A stretch of DNA of 64,000 nucleotides from the NCBI RefSeq assembly GCF_035189165.1, contig NZ_CP045246.1:62001-126000 (forward strand). Reading direction: 5' to 3'. Shown here piece by piece: positions 18,542-27,671 of the stretch (the stretch's first letter is position 1; each line of letters starts with the position of its first letter). This stretch comes from Arthrobacter sp. JZ12. Its GTDB lineage: Bacteria > Actinomycetota > Actinomycetes > Actinomycetales > Micrococcaceae. The notes beneath the pieces are model-generated. The model did not search any database. It was not told the origin of the DNA and saw nothing but the letters and a program-made list of their open reading frames with translations. A program made the translations under genes and the position numbers.

Positions 18542-19399
18542 ATGACAACTACGTTTCCCGCTGGCATCGATGACCAGCAGCAGACAACACGGAAATTGAT
18601 TGCGCTCGACGTTGACGGAACCCTCGTGGATCACGAGGGACAGATGTCGGATGAAGTGCGCGCAGCGGCAGGCGCCGTCGTCGACGCCGGCCACGAGGTA
18701 ATTATCGCCACCGGCCGATCACTGGGAGCAACGCTGCCCATCATCGAAAAGATCGGCCTGACCCGCGGCCACGCGGTCTGCTCCAATGGCGGTGTCACCC
18801 TTCGCATCGACGTGGACAATCTCGAAGACGGCTATGAGGTCATCAACCGGGTTGTATTCGACCCGAAGCCGGCACTGGTAGCGCTGCGCAAGAGCCTGCC
18901 CACGGCCAAGTTCGCACTCGAAGACGACCAAGGCCGCTTCCTGTCCACCGAGCGGTTCCAGGACGCAAGCTTCGGAGCCGAGGCGCAGAGCGTCGACTTC
19001 GAGCGGATGCTCGAAGCCAAGGCTGTGCGCGTGGTGGTCTTCAGTACGGACAGTACCGCTGAGGAGTTCGGCGAGGCGGTTGAAGCTATCGGCCTGCACG
19101 GCGTCACCTACTCGGTGGGATGGACTGCCTGGCTGGACATCGCGGCGTCGGGCGTTACCAAGGCAAGCGCACTTGAGCTCGTCCGGCGGCGGCTTGGTAT
19201 CGATCCATCGGACACCGTGGCCATCGGCGATGGCCGCAATGACATGGAGATGCTCTCGTGGGCCGCACGGGGAGTGGCAATGGGTCAGGCGCCTGAAGAG
19301 GTGCTTGCGGTGGCGTCGGAGGTCACGGCTTCGGTGTACGACGACGGCGCGGCCAAGATCCTGCGCTCCCTCACCGGGAAGGCCCTCGAGGAACGCTAG
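18542..19399 (+). CDS. Cof-type HAD-IIB family phosphatase
   Basis: This is a second HAD-IIB paralogue in the window, about 285 residues. Motif I is ALDVDGTLVDHEG, motif II is the Thr of IIATGRS, motif III is the Lys of GVTKASALEL, and motif IV is IGDGRNDMEML. It is a cytosolic sugar-phosphate or cofactor phosphatase of unknown substrate. The start may be GTG 18539 or ATG 18542. The 220 bases between serS and this gene show only a weak hairpin (CCAACGC 18464-18470 with GCGTTGG 18479-18485) and no gene. Confidence 0.9.
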   Translation: MTTTFPAGIDDQQQTTRKLIALDVDGTLVDHEGQMSDEVRAAAGAVVDAGHEVIIATGRSLGATLPIIEKIGLTRGHAVCSNGGVTLRIDVDNLEDGYEVINRVVFDPKPALVALRKSLPTAKFALEDDQGRFLSTERFQDASFGAEAQSVDFERMLEAKAVRVVVFSTDSTAEEFGEAVEAIGLHGVTYSVGWTAWLDIAASGVTKASALELVRRRLGIDPSDTVAIGDGRNDMEMLSWAARGVAMGQAPEEVLAVASEVTASVYDDGAAKILRSLTGKALEER

Positions 19400-19413
19400 T
19401 TCCCGGCGGCCAT

Positions 19414-20043
19414 TCAGTAGGCCAGCGCTGCTGGCGGCAAGGATGCAGGGCCGTAGACCAGACTGAGCAGCCTGGCCGCGGCGGGGCGTGTAGCCCACTC
19501 TTCCACCCAGTGTGAACGGATCACGGCCTTGCTCACCGCCTGCGTGGTGATCCTCAACTCCTGGGCGATCAGCTTTTGCTGCCCGCGGGCGCCGGGCGTC
19601 ATCAGATCAAGCACGTTCCACTCCGCTTCGGTCCGGGTGTACACAATCTGCCCCAGCAGCCGCAGTACTGCCTCTGCCTCCGCGGCTACCTCCGAGTCCG
19701 GGCCCTCGACCGCCAGGGGGATCCGCTCGCCCGTCTTCTGTGCGCGGTTCACGGCACGGCGCGAATACACGAGGCCGAACCCTTCAGCGTCAGTGATCCC
19801 GTCGGGAATGGGGGGCAGCACCTCGCCAACTCCGATGCCCACATGCCAGCGGCGGTATCGGATGGCCTTCAGCGCCACGTCGACGGCGAGCTGCGCGCTG
19901 TCCACGACACCCTGCAGTTCGTCACCGACCGAACGCTGAAACGGGATCACCGTGTCCAGGAACCGGAACTCCCGCAGCAGTTCAGGCACGAGATCCCCCA
20001 CCTCACGTGAATCTCGCTGGTTTATGGTGACCACGAACAGCAT
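19414..20043 (-). CDS. SatD-like protein with C-terminal HTH
   Basis: This 209-residue protein resembles the SatD family of acid-tolerance-associated regulators. It opens with FVVTINQRDSR, has a conserved SVGDELQGVVDS segment and an IGVGEV strand, then a YSRRAVNRAQK helix. The last 70 residues hold a helix-turn-helix (QKLIAQELRITTQAVSKAV) that should bind DNA. The family fit is by eye. It is the last gene of the minus-strand cluster that includes the WXG100-like gene, with 30 bases between it and its upstream neighbour, so a regulatory role for that cluster is possible. Confidence 0.55.
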   Translation of the reverse strand: MLFVVTINQRDSREVGDLVPELLREFRFLDTVIPFQRSVGDELQGVVDSAQLAVDVALKAIRYRRWHVGIGVGEVLPPIPDGITDAEGFGLVYSRRAVNRAQKTGERIPLAVEGPDSEVAAEAEAVLRLLGQIVYTRTEAEWNVLDLMTPGARGQQKLIAQELRITTQAVSKAVIRSHWVEEWATRPAAARLLSLVYGPASLPPAALAY

Positions 20044-20073
20044 GCCCTCAGTATGACTGAGCAGCCCTCCGAA

Positions 20074-20871
20074 TCAACCGATTTGCGTTGATTCCGCCGG
20101 GTCGTCGATCACACTCTGCAATGCAGAGCGCAGCGAGTTCGCCGAGACCGGGGTAATCGTGAAGCGGACCGCCCCACCCTCTTCGGCTGCCCGGAGCGTC
20201 TTCACGCTCGACGGCGCGGCGTAGACGGTCAGGTTGGTGAAGGTTTCCGGGCCACCGGAGGCACCGGTGTAGACGGTGACCGCGCGGCTGTCCCCGAGCA
20301 GCGGAGCCCCGTTCTCCTCGAACTCGTTTTGTGCCAGCTCGACCGAATCACTATCTTCGGCAGCCACCTGCTCAGGATCGGCGAGGATGGCAAGCCGCTC
20401 AGCCAGACGCGAGGCGGGGTAGACCACAAAGCCGTGGATGCCGCCGTCGTTCACTTCCTCCTCCAGAACGATGTCATCGTGAACGTAGGCGAATAGCCAG
20501 TGCCTGCCCACCTGCGACGTCCGCTGGCCGGTGATGATGCGGCTCGCCGTCCTCCGGAGCGTCATGATCCCCGTAACACGTTCGGTGGCGTTGAGGCGGG
20601 TGGGCTCGTTATACCCCTTCTCCACCACCGGAAACGCAATTCCCTTGGACATCAGGCTGCGGAGCGCGACCGTGGCCGCGAGGTACTTCTGCTCCTCGTG
20701 CTTCTCGAGGAAGGGGAGCGCAACCAACTGGTCGCGCTCAATGCCGTCGAGGGCAACGATCTCCTCATCCGTGAGCGTGGGCAGCTCCTCGCTCTCCTCA
20801 AAGGACATCGCGAGGACCTTCCGCGCACTTTCAAGGTCCCGCTTGGTCCATTCGATCGGCTGTGCGGTCAC
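20074..20871 (-). CDS. EspG-like protein, possible type VII secretion chaperone
   Basis: This 265-residue soluble protein has no signal peptide or transmembrane segment. Its segment order (helical N-terminus, AATVALRSLMSKG helix, a strand-rich centre and a C-terminal RSALQSVIDD helix) recalls the mycobacterial EspG-type chaperones that bind type VII secretion substrates, but the resemblance is weak and by eye only. The strongest argument is context: its GTG start overlaps the stop of the WXG100-like gene (GTGA), so the two are made together. It could instead be an unrelated partner or immunity protein. Confidence 0.45.
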   Translation of the reverse strand: MTAQPIEWTKRDLESARKVLAMSFEESEELPTLTDEEIVALDGIERDQLVALPFLEKHEEQKYLAATVALRSLMSKGIAFPVVEKGYNEPTRLNATERVTGIMTLRRTASRIITGQRTSQVGRHWLFAYVHDDIVLEEEVNDGGIHGFVVYPASRLAERLAILADPEQVAAEDSDSVELAQNEFEENGAPLLGDSRAVTVYTGASGGPETFTNLTVYAAPSSVKTLRAAEEGGAVRFTITPVSANSLRSALQSVIDDPAESTQIG

Positions 20872-21827
20872 GAGAATAGCCCTCCAATTGATCCGATCGG
20901 ATCCTCAACAAAATCTCCGACACCCTCAGTCACACTATCGGCAAGGTTGCCGGCGCCCTCCCAAACGTCGCCTGCGACATCCGTGGCACCGTCCCAGGCG
21001 TCACCCACGAATTCCGTTGTGGAGTTCCAGGCGTTAGACGTCCACTCCGTGATGTTGTCCCAGTTGTCGTAGACGTAGTTGCCCAATGCCCACGCTCCCG
21101 CGACCAAGCCCGCACCGATGACGACGCCGGCACCTACCGGACCGAGCAGTCCGGCGGCAAGCAGGAGGGTGCCTCCGGAGGCAACAACACCAAGGCCGCC
21201 GGCTACGCGGTCACCGGCACCGCGCCAGCCCTCGTGCTCGGGACTGATCATGTCGTGGATGCCGCCGTAGATTCCCAGCGGGGCCAATAGCGGGCCGGCG
21301 AAACGGGAGAACTTGGTGAACTTGGACGTCTCTTCGAGGAATTCGGTAGCGAGCGAGATGTTCCGCAGGTCGGTCACGTCAAGGATCCGGGTGTTAGCCA
21401 GGAACTTCTGGAGATCCGCGAGCTTGAAAGCCTTGGTGACGTCTAGTCCGAACCCGACTACCTGTCCGAGGGCCTCCCAGATGCTGAAGTCATCCTCGGT
21501 GGAAGCGGCTGGTGCACCCGGGAGAGTGCCTCCCGGAGAACCGCCGATTGCGCCGGAGCCGGCGTCGCTTGTTGCTTCCTGCTGACGCGCCTGCTCAAGC
21601 AGGTCACGTGACCCACGGTCAAGGGTGTTGGCCGCAAGCATGATCGCCATCTGGTGACCGTCCCAGGATGCGCGCAGCGCGTCAGCGTCGGGACCAAGCC
21701 ATCCGGTGTTGTTGATCACGCCGACGGTGAGGGTGGAGCGGATGCCGCGCAGCGTCTCCGCGGACTGTGAGAAGCGCTCGGCAAGGGAGGCGAGTTGTTC
21801 GACATTTGCGCCGAGTGTTTCCGACAT
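20868..21827 (-). CDS. WXG100-like type VII secretion substrate with membrane-active segment
   Basis: This 319-residue protein begins with a WXG100-like helical hairpin (residues 1-85) with the WLG turn at 43-45 in NTGWLGPDADALR. A Gly/Ser/Pro linker (85-112) follows, then a helical region, then a long Gly/Ala hydrophobic zipper (about 208-249) able to form one or two membrane helices. The last 60 residues carry Trp-centred amphipathic repeats with an 11-residue period (Trp267, 278, 289). No known toxin domain was recognised. No ESX core genes (eccC, eccD) are in the window. Confidence 0.65.
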   Translation of the reverse strand: MSETLGANVEQLASLAERFSQSAETLRGIRSTLTVGVINNTGWLGPDADALRASWDGHQMAIMLAANTLDRGSRDLLEQARQQEATSDAGSGAIGGSPGGTLPGAPAASTEDDFSIWEALGQVVGFGLDVTKAFKLADLQKFLANTRILDVTDLRNISLATEFLEETSKFTKFSRFAGPLLAPLGIYGGIHDMISPEHEGWRGAGDRVAGGLGVVASGGTLLLAAGLLGPVGAGVVIGAGLVAGAWALGNYVYDNWDNITEWTSNAWNSTTEFVGDAWDGATDVAGDVWEGAGNLADSVTEGVGDFVEDPIGSIGGLFS

Positions 21828-21921
21828 GTTGGCCCTTAGCTGAGACTGGTGTTTTCACACCCGAACCTACCCGCCCTCCTCAGGGGGCTGCCATGGGCAG
21901 CGCTCCCCATGGGCGGCCGAA

Positions 21922-22416
21922 TCAGCGGCCGCGTACGTCCGCCACGACGTAACTGCGGAAGCGGGTCTTGTTCGCATTGATTCCGGGCGAGCCGGTGAGT
22001 GGACTGACGACTACGCCGATCAGGATGAGCGGCCAAAAGAGCGCGAGCGCGAGCGTACGCCAGGAACTCTGAAGCGGCCCCATGGGCTTCCCATCCCGGT
22101 AGCGCAGGTTGCGCACCCCCGCGGCCTTGGCACCCAGCGTCCGGGAGAACCCAGACACGAAGCCGTACCCGAGGGCGCTGAGCGCATAACCTCCGACGGC
22201 GGCAACGCCGGCTCCGGCTTCCCTGGACAGTCCGGCTGCGGCGGTGATTACCGCAAGTACGAAAAAGAGGATGACGAACAGAACGAGGATTACGAGCACA
22301 TCCAGCGCATACTTCCCGACCCGCTGCCCGCTGGTGGCCTCAATGAAGGAGCGGCCGTTCTTGAACGTTCCCTCTCGCCACGGCGGCAACGGCTTTTGCT
22401 GGATGGACTGTGTCAT
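21922..22416 (-). CDS. RDD-family membrane protein
   Basis: This 164-residue protein has four hydrophobic segments. It fits the RDD family loosely: a GQRVGKYALDVLVIL first helix with the Arg and Asp, a middle GYALSALGYGFVSGFSRTLGAKAAG, and a basic loop VRNLRYRDGKPMG before the last helices. The N-terminus has a polar, Pro-rich stretch. RDD proteins are inner-membrane proteins of largely unknown role. It is upstream of the WXG100-like gene on the same strand, 94 bases away, so a shared transcript is possible but not shown. Confidence 0.65.
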   Translation of the reverse strand: MTQSIQQKPLPPWREGTFKNGRSFIEATSGQRVGKYALDVLVILVLFVILFFVLAVITAAAGLSREAGAGVAAVGGYALSALGYGFVSGFSRTLGAKAAGVRNLRYRDGKPMGPLQSSWRTLALALFWPLILIGVVVSPLTGSPGINANKTRFRSYVVADVRGR

Positions 22417-22510
22417 AGGTTCCCCCTCCTCGTTCTCCGCAAACTTTCGGGCAGCTCCTGCGGCTGACGGCTGAGCCGACCCCCGGAGCTGCCCGACAGT
22501 TATTGAATGA

Positions 22511-23077
22511 CTAGCGGCCCTGCGGCTGGACGTCGGCGTTCTCGGCCTCAGTGTCAACGGAACGGCCCTGAGGCTCGTCCTCCTCGCTGGCCTCTCCGAG
22601 TGCTTCGAAGCGCTTCAGGGATGCCTCAACTTCGGCCTCGGCTGCCTCACGGCCTTCCCAGTCGGCGGCCTCAACCCACTTGCCGGGCTCGAGGTCCTTG
22701 TACTTGCGGAAGAAGTGCTCAATCTCGTCCAGCAGGAACTTCGAGACATCCGAGAGGTCCTTGATGTGGTCGAAACGGGGGTCGACCGGTACGCAGAGGA
22801 CCTTGGCATCTCCACCGCCGTCGTCAACCATGTTGAAGACGCCGATGGGGCGCGACTCGACCAGAACACCGGGGATCAGGTCGAAGTCCTGGAGCAGCAC
22901 CAGCGCGTCCAGCGGATCGCCGTCCTCGCCCAGCGTGTTCTCGAAGTAGCCGTAATGCGTGGGGTACTGCATCGAGGTGAAGAGCACCCGGTCCAGGCGG
23001 AGACGGTGGGTTTCATGGTCGATCTCGTACTTGACGCGTGATCCCTTCGGGATCTCGATGGTGACGTCGAGCTTCAT
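22511..23077 (-). CDS. ppa: inorganic pyrophosphatase
   Basis: This 188-residue family I pyrophosphatase hydrolyses PPi to two phosphates. The family signature DGDPLD is present, along with the N-terminal [12 protein letters not shown], a [16 protein letters not shown] region and the catalytic Lys/Tyr residues around [10 protein letters not shown] disordered acidic tail extends beyond residue 165. The gene is divergent from the PBP4-like gene, as in mycobacteria. Confidence 0.97.
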   Translation of the reverse strand: MKLDVTIEIPKGSRVKYEIDHETHRLRLDRVLFTSMQYPTHYGYFENTLGEDGDPLDALVLLQDFDLIPGVLVESRPIGVFNMVDDGGGDAKVLCVPVDPRFDHIKDLSDVSKFLLDEIEHFFRKYKDLEPGKWVEAADWEGREAAEAEVEASLKRFEALGEASEEDEPQGRSVDTEAENADVQPQGR

Positions 23078-23257
23078 GTGGAACTCCTGCTGTCAGCGGG
23101 TAGGAACGTGGACGGGCGGTGAACTGAGCCATAGAACTGAAACAGGACGTGACTGATTCATCCAGAACCCCGATCTACTGTTAAAGATATAGGCCGCCGG
23201 TTGCAACGCCGACTCGTGACGACACCGGCGGCCGCTTCCGGGAGCCGAGGGGACCAC

Positions 23258-24685
23258 ATGACGCGCAGTGCCAGAGCGTTCACGGCGCTGCTGCTCGCCG
23301 TCGTACTCGCTGCGCTGGCTGTTCCGCTCGGGCTGCACTACGGCCCGCAGATCGCGCAGCTCATCCAGGAACCCCAGGCGGAAGCCGAGCCGGAAGTGCC
23401 GGCAATCCTGCGCGGGCCGGACGAGGTATCGGTGCCGACCCTCGTCGCACAGCTGCATCCGGAGGCACCGCTGCCCGCCGCCGGTGAACTGGCCCCGCTG
23501 CTGACCAGTGCCCTGGAGGTCCCCGGAGGCACGCCCGTGTCGGCGGTCGTGCTGGACGTGCTCACGGGAGAGGCGCTCTTTGACCAGGGAGGCAGTGAAG
23601 TACAGCTGCCGGCGTCGAACATCAAGCTCCTGACTGCAGCGGCGGTTCTGGCGAAGGTTGACCCGGAGAAGCGGCTCGAGACTACGGTGCATACGGGAGG
23701 CACCGCTGCTGACAACGTGCTGGTGCTCCGGGGCGGAGGTGACGTCTTGTTGGGATCGGGTGAGTCCAATCCCGACGCCGTGATCGGCCGTGCGGGCGTG
23801 GCAACTTTGGCTGAACAGACTGCGGCGGCGCTCGACGACGAGGGTGCCTACCGTGTTGTCCTTGACGACACGCTCTTTGCCGGACCGGTGCTCAACGCCA
23901 GCTGGCAGCTCGGGGACGTGCAGGCGGGGGAGATCGCACCGATTTATCCGCTCGCCATCAATTCCGCCTGGCTGGACGAGTCGAAGCAGTCGGGCGCCCG
24001 GGCACAGGATGCCGGATTGGCTGCCGCAGCGGTTTTCCGGGAGGCGTTGATCGCGAAGGGCGTCGAGGTGGCGGAGGGTATTGAGCGGCAGGCCGTGCCG
24101 GACGGATCGGCGGTTGTGGCCTCTGTGGAATCGGCGACCGTGGAGGAGCAGGTCGAGCACATGCTCCTGACCTCGGACAATTACCTCGCCGAGGTGCTGG
24201 CCCGGGTGGCCGCCGCGGAAAGCGGCAGACCGGCGTCGTTCGGGGGCGGGCTGGAGACGATCGCCGAGGTGATCGCGTCGCTCGAGGTTTCTACCGAGGG
24301 CATGGTCCTTGGTGACGCAGCCGGCCTCTCGCCGCGCAACCGCGTGAGCCCGCGCCAACTGGCGGATGTGATGCGGACAGTGCTGCGCACTGACAACCGG
24401 GCCCTGCGCCACCTGCTGCACGGGCTTCCGGTGGCCAGCCTGTCGGGAACGCTGGCTGAGCGCTACGACGACGCCGATGCGCCCGCCTTTGCCGGTGCGG
24501 GACTGGTTCGCGCCAAGACCGGAACCCTGAATGCCGTAACCGCGCTGAGCGGGCACGTTGTAACGGCCGACGGGCGGTTGCTGGTGTTCTCGTTCATTGC
24601 CAGTGGGCTCGACGGCACAACCGAACCGGCGCGCAACGCGGTCGACGCCGCCGCCGCCGTCCTGGCGGGGTGCGGCTGCCGCTGA
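23258..24685 (+). CDS. dacB: D-alanyl-D-alanine carboxypeptidase / PBP4-type
   Basis: This protein of about 475 residues is exported by an N-terminal signal or anchor (MTRSARAFTALLLAVVLAAL) and acts on peptidoglycan peptides outside the membrane. The penicillin-binding triad is Ser120-Asn-Ile-Lys123 (PASNIKLL), the SxN motif TSDNYLAEVLAR, and the KTG motif RAKTGTLNAV. The length and the inserted domain between SxxK and SxN fit class C (PBP4/DacB). The ATG at 23258 follows GAGGGGA; a longer in-frame start exists at 23201. Synteny matches Rv3627c. Confidence 0.92.
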   Translation: MTRSARAFTALLLAVVLAALAVPLGLHYGPQIAQLIQEPQAEAEPEVPAILRGPDEVSVPTLVAQLHPEAPLPAAGELAPLLTSALEVPGGTPVSAVVLDVLTGEALFDQGGSEVQLPASNIKLLTAAAVLAKVDPEKRLETTVHTGGTAADNVLVLRGGGDVLLGSGESNPDAVIGRAGVATLAEQTAAALDDEGAYRVVLDDTLFAGPVLNASWQLGDVQAGEIAPIYPLAINSAWLDESKQSGARAQDAGLAAAAVFREALIAKGVEVAEGIERQAVPDGSAVVASVESATVEEQVEHMLLTSDNYLAEVLARVAAAESGRPASFGGGLETIAEVIASLEVSTEGMVLGDAAGLSPRNRVSPRQLADVMRTVLRTDNRALRHLLHGLPVASLSGTLAERYDDADAPAFAGAGLVRAKTGTLNAVTALSGHVVTADGRLLVFSFIASGLDGTTEPARNAVDAAAAVLAGCGCR

Positions 24686-24717
24686 CCCACGGGGCCTTCC
24701 CAGACTAATGTGGTCGA

Positions 24718-25857
24718 ATGGCCACCATGGACAGCAACACCCCTCCTCAGCTCGTCAACTGGGACCTTGCCGCCAGCACCGCAGCGAAACTGGCGCCTCC
24801 CGGCCCCAGGATGAGCGCGCGGGAGGTTTCAGCCATCGTGGAGAATCTCCGGGAACTCGCAGACCGTTCCGTTGAGCATGTCCACCGCATCACGGGACTT
24901 GAAGCGGCGCGGGACCTGCGGGACTCCGACCTGATCATCGTGGACCGGGCGTCCTGGTCGAAGGCCAACACCCAGAGCTTCAGGAAGCTCATGGCGCCGG
25001 CCATCGGGCACCTCATGGAAACCCGCGCCGAGCAGCTGAAGGCAGCGAACGCGGCACTGGGAGGAGGCGTTACCGGGGCGCAGATGGGCGCCATCCTGGC
25101 CTTCCTCTCCAGCAAGGTCCTCGGCCAGTACGACCCGTTCGTCCCCAACGCCCGGGCCTCGGGAGGGCGGCTCATGCTCGTGGCGCCCAACATCGTCTCA
25201 GTGGAGCAGGAACTGAACGTCGAGCCGACAGACTTCCGGTTGTGGGTTTGCCTGCATGAGCAGACGCACCGGGTTCAGTTCGCCGCGGCACCGTGGTTGA
25301 AGGACCACATGCTCGAGCACATCTCCGAGCTGACCGTCGGCCTGGCTGACAAGGCGGAAAGCCTGGCAGAGCGCCTCACCAACGCCCTGAAATCGCTTCC
25401 CAAGGGCAATGCGCAGCCGGGCGGCCAGAGCGGTTCTGCCGCTACCAGTGACGACGACGGCGTGCCGGCCGGCGACGGAGGCATCCTCTCGCTGCTGCAG
25501 TCTCCGGAGGACAAGGAGCGGTTGTCCCACCTCACCGCCGTCATGAGCCTTCTCGAGGGGCACGCCAACGTGGTGATGGACGCGGTCGATGCGAGCATCG
25601 TGCCCACCGTGAAGACCATCCGCCGCCGGTTCAACGCGCGCGGCAAGACCCGCGGGCCGGTTGAGAAATTCATCCGCAGGCTGCTGGGCCTTGATGCCAA
25701 GATGCGCCAGTACAGCGACGGCTCGAAGTTTGTCCGCGCCGTCGTCGATTCGGTGGGCATGGAAGGCTTCAACCGGGTGTGGGAGCGGGCTGAAAACCTG
25801 CCTACCGAGAAGGAAATCCACGCACCGCAGCAGTGGATTACCCGGATGGGGCTGTGA
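24718..25857 (+). CDS. zinc-dependent metalloprotease-like protein (DUF2342 family)
   Basis: This 379-residue protein carries the zinc motif HEQTH at residues 180-184 (WVCLHEQTHRVQF) in the middle of an otherwise helical protein, as in the actinobacterial DUF2342 or 'F420-associated hydrolase' family. The catalytic Glu181 and both zinc-binding His are present. No signal peptide is seen. Its proteolytic activity is unproven in the family. It overlaps the tilS start by 4 bases (GTGA), so they are coupled. The orthologue in mycobacteria (Rv3626c) holds the same position. Confidence 0.85.
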   Translation: MATMDSNTPPQLVNWDLAASTAAKLAPPGPRMSAREVSAIVENLRELADRSVEHVHRITGLEAARDLRDSDLIIVDRASWSKANTQSFRKLMAPAIGHLMETRAEQLKAANAALGGGVTGAQMGAILAFLSSKVLGQYDPFVPNARASGGRLMLVAPNIVSVEQELNVEPTDFRLWVCLHEQTHRVQFAAAPWLKDHMLEHISELTVGLADKAESLAERLTNALKSLPKGNAQPGGQSGSAATSDDDGVPAGDGGILSLLQSPEDKERLSHLTAVMSLLEGHANVVMDAVDASIVPTVKTIRRRFNARGKTRGPVEKFIRRLLGLDAKMRQYSDGSKFVRAVVDSVGMEGFNRVWERAENLPTEKEIHAPQQWITRMGL

Positions 25858-26924
25858 CCCGCAAACCCCGGCTCCACCCAACCGTTGGTACTGCCCGCAA
25901 TCTCGTTCGTTCGGCCCTGGAAGAGGCGCAGGTTGCGTCCGGGTCATTGGTGCTGGTCGCCTGCAGCGGGGGTGCCGATTCGCTCGCGCTCGCGGCCACC
26001 GCCGCGCACTTCAACGTGAGCGGCGAATTCCGGGCGGGTGCCGTCGTCGTCGATCACGGTCTGCAGGCAGGCAGCGCCGAGGTGGCCGAAGCCGCCCGCC
26101 GCCAGCTGGTTTCGCTGGGATTGGATCCGGTGGACGTGCGCACAGTGGAAGTCCCGTCGACGCGTACGGGGCCGGAAGCTGCGGCGCGCTCCGCCCGCTA
26201 TGGGGCGCTCGATGCTGCCGCGGCGGAAACCGGTGCCGCCGCGGTACTGCTGGGCCACACGCTGGACGACCAGGCCGAGCAGGTGCTGCTTGGTTTGAGC
26301 CGCGGATCGGGGACGCGTTCCCTCAGCGGCATGCCCGCCCGGCGGGGCATCTACCTACGACCTTTCCTCCCGCTGCGCCGGACGGAGACTGAGGAAATCT
26401 GCCGCTTCAGCGGCCTGGACCCATGGCACGATCCCACCAACGCTGACCCCGCGTTGACCCGCTCGCGGGTTCGTGCGCAGGTGCTGCCATACCTCGAGGA
26501 CACACTGGGTCCCGGCATCGCCGAAGCTCTGTACCGCACTTCCCGCATCCTGGCGCAGGACGCCGCCTACCTGGACGAGCTTGCGGCCGCCGAATATGAG
26601 CGGCTGCGCAGCACTGCTGAAGGTGCAGCAGCCGACGACGGCGCCCTCCTCCTGTCCGAGGATGGGCTGCGTGCCCTGCCGCCCGCACTCCGGCAGCGGG
26701 TGCTCGCCCTCGCCGTCGTTGAACTCGGCGGAGCACAGCCGAGTTTCGAGCGGCTCCTTGCAGCCGAGAACCTGCTGCGCCGCACGGGTTCGGCCGGTCC
26801 GGTGCAGGTGGGCGGCAACGTCAGTGTGTACCGCCAAGTCCGGGGTGCGCGCGTTCCACACGGCGACCCAAGCTATGGCAATCTTGTGCTTAGGAAAAAC
26901 CCACGAAAGTCCGCATCGAAGTGA
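25854..26924 (+). CDS. tilS: tRNA(Ile)-lysidine synthase
   Basis: This 356-residue PP-loop ATPase converts the wobble C34 of tRNA-Ile(CAU) to lysidine so that it reads AUA. The PP-loop SGGADS is at residues 38-43. A LGHTLDDQAEQVLLGLSRGSG segment, FLPLRRTETEEI and the SRVRAQVLPYLE helix match the family. The C-terminal domain is shorter and weaker than in E. coli TilS, which is normal in Actinobacteria. The GTG at 25854 overlaps the DUF2342 stop. Confidence 0.93.
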   Translation: MTRKPRLHPTVGTARNLVRSALEEAQVASGSLVLVACSGGADSLALAATAAHFNVSGEFRAGAVVVDHGLQAGSAEVAEAARRQLVSLGLDPVDVRTVEVPSTRTGPEAAARSARYGALDAAAAETGAAAVLLGHTLDDQAEQVLLGLSRGSGTRSLSGMPARRGIYLRPFLPLRRTETEEICRFSGLDPWHDPTNADPALTRSRVRAQVLPYLEDTLGPGIAEALYRTSRILAQDAAYLDELAAAEYERLRSTAEGAAADDGALLLSEDGLRALPPALRQRVLALAVVELGGAQPSFERLLAAENLLRRTGSAGPVQVGGNVSVYRQVRGARVPHGDPSYGNLVLRKNPRKSASK

Positions 26925-26956
26925 TCGCGGCAAACACCTCAATCCGGGAGTAATAG

Positions 26957-27508
26957 GTGGATTCAAACGACGTCCAGGCTGACCTCAAGCACGTTCTTTA
27001 CACCAAGGAACAGATCCAGCAGCGGGTTCAGGAACTGGCCGCCGACATCGATCGTGACTACGCAGACCGTGACGTGCTGATTGTCGGCGTGCTCAAGGGT
27101 GCCGTAATGGTCATGGCGGATCTGGCGCGCGCAATGCACTCGCACGTGACCATGGACTGGATGGCAGTGTCCTCCTACGGTTCCGGGACCCAGTCTTCCG
27201 GCGTCGTCCGCATCCTCAAGGACCTCGAGACGGACCTGATGGGCAAGCACGTGCTGATCGTCGAGGACATCATCGACTCGGGCCTCACGCTGTCCTGGCT
27301 CAAGGCCAACCTGCTTTCCCGTGGACCGGCTTCCGTGGAGATCTGCACCCTCCTGCGCAAGCCCGATGCTGCCAAGGTTGCCATCGACGTCAAGTACGTG
27401 GGCTACGACATCCCCAACGAGTTCGTGGTGGGCTATGGCCTGGACTTCGCTGAGAAGTACCGCAACCTGGACTTCATCGGAACCCTCGCTCCCCACATCT
27501 ACGAGTAG
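26957..27508 (+). CDS. hpt: hypoxanthine phosphoribosyltransferase
   Basis: This 183-residue salvage enzyme makes IMP and GMP from hypoxanthine or guanine and PRPP. The PRPP motif [14 protein letters not shown] lies at about residues 99-112, with the catalytic Asp in it. The substrate loop [11 protein letters not shown] and the C-terminal [22 protein letters not shown] purine-binding region are present. The GTG start has a GGGAG ribosome site 6 bases upstream. It lies between tilS and ftsH, the usual actinobacterial order. Confidence 0.96.
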   Translation: MDSNDVQADLKHVLYTKEQIQQRVQELAADIDRDYADRDVLIVGVLKGAVMVMADLARAMHSHVTMDWMAVSSYGSGTQSSGVVRILKDLETDLMGKHVLIVEDIIDSGLTLSWLKANLLSRGPASVEICTLLRKPDAAKVAIDVKYVGYDIPNEFVVGYGLDFAEKYRNLDFIGTLAPHIYE

Positions 27509-27640
27509 CTTCCGCCCTCCTGTACGCCCAGAGGGAACTTTCCGCCACGCGTGTGCGTGGATTGTGCAGACGATGTCATGCTGGTGTTCCGCTTGGTCGC
27601 ACCGCAACTGGGCAAGCCGCCGCTAATTGGCTGATAAAGC

Positions 27641-27665
27641 AGGAGGGACAGGGCACCCGGCCCTG
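27641..27665 (+). promoter_or_regulatory. displaced Shine-Dalgarno and hairpin ahead of ftsH
   Basis: A strong AGGAGG lies at 27641-27646, about 25 bases upstream of the ftsH ATG, which is farther than normal. Between them CAGGG (27649-27653) can pair with CCCTG (27661-27665), a 5-bp stem that would bring the site close to the start. The in-frame triplet just before the ATG is a TGA, so no earlier start is possible. It may be a translational control element; low certainty. Confidence 0.4.
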
Positions 27666-27671
27666 AGTTGA

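Noticed and set aside
23093-24556. A long - strand frame antisense to the PBP4-like gene.
   Set aside because: Composition is shadow-like, whereas the + strand frame has all three penicillin-binding motifs.
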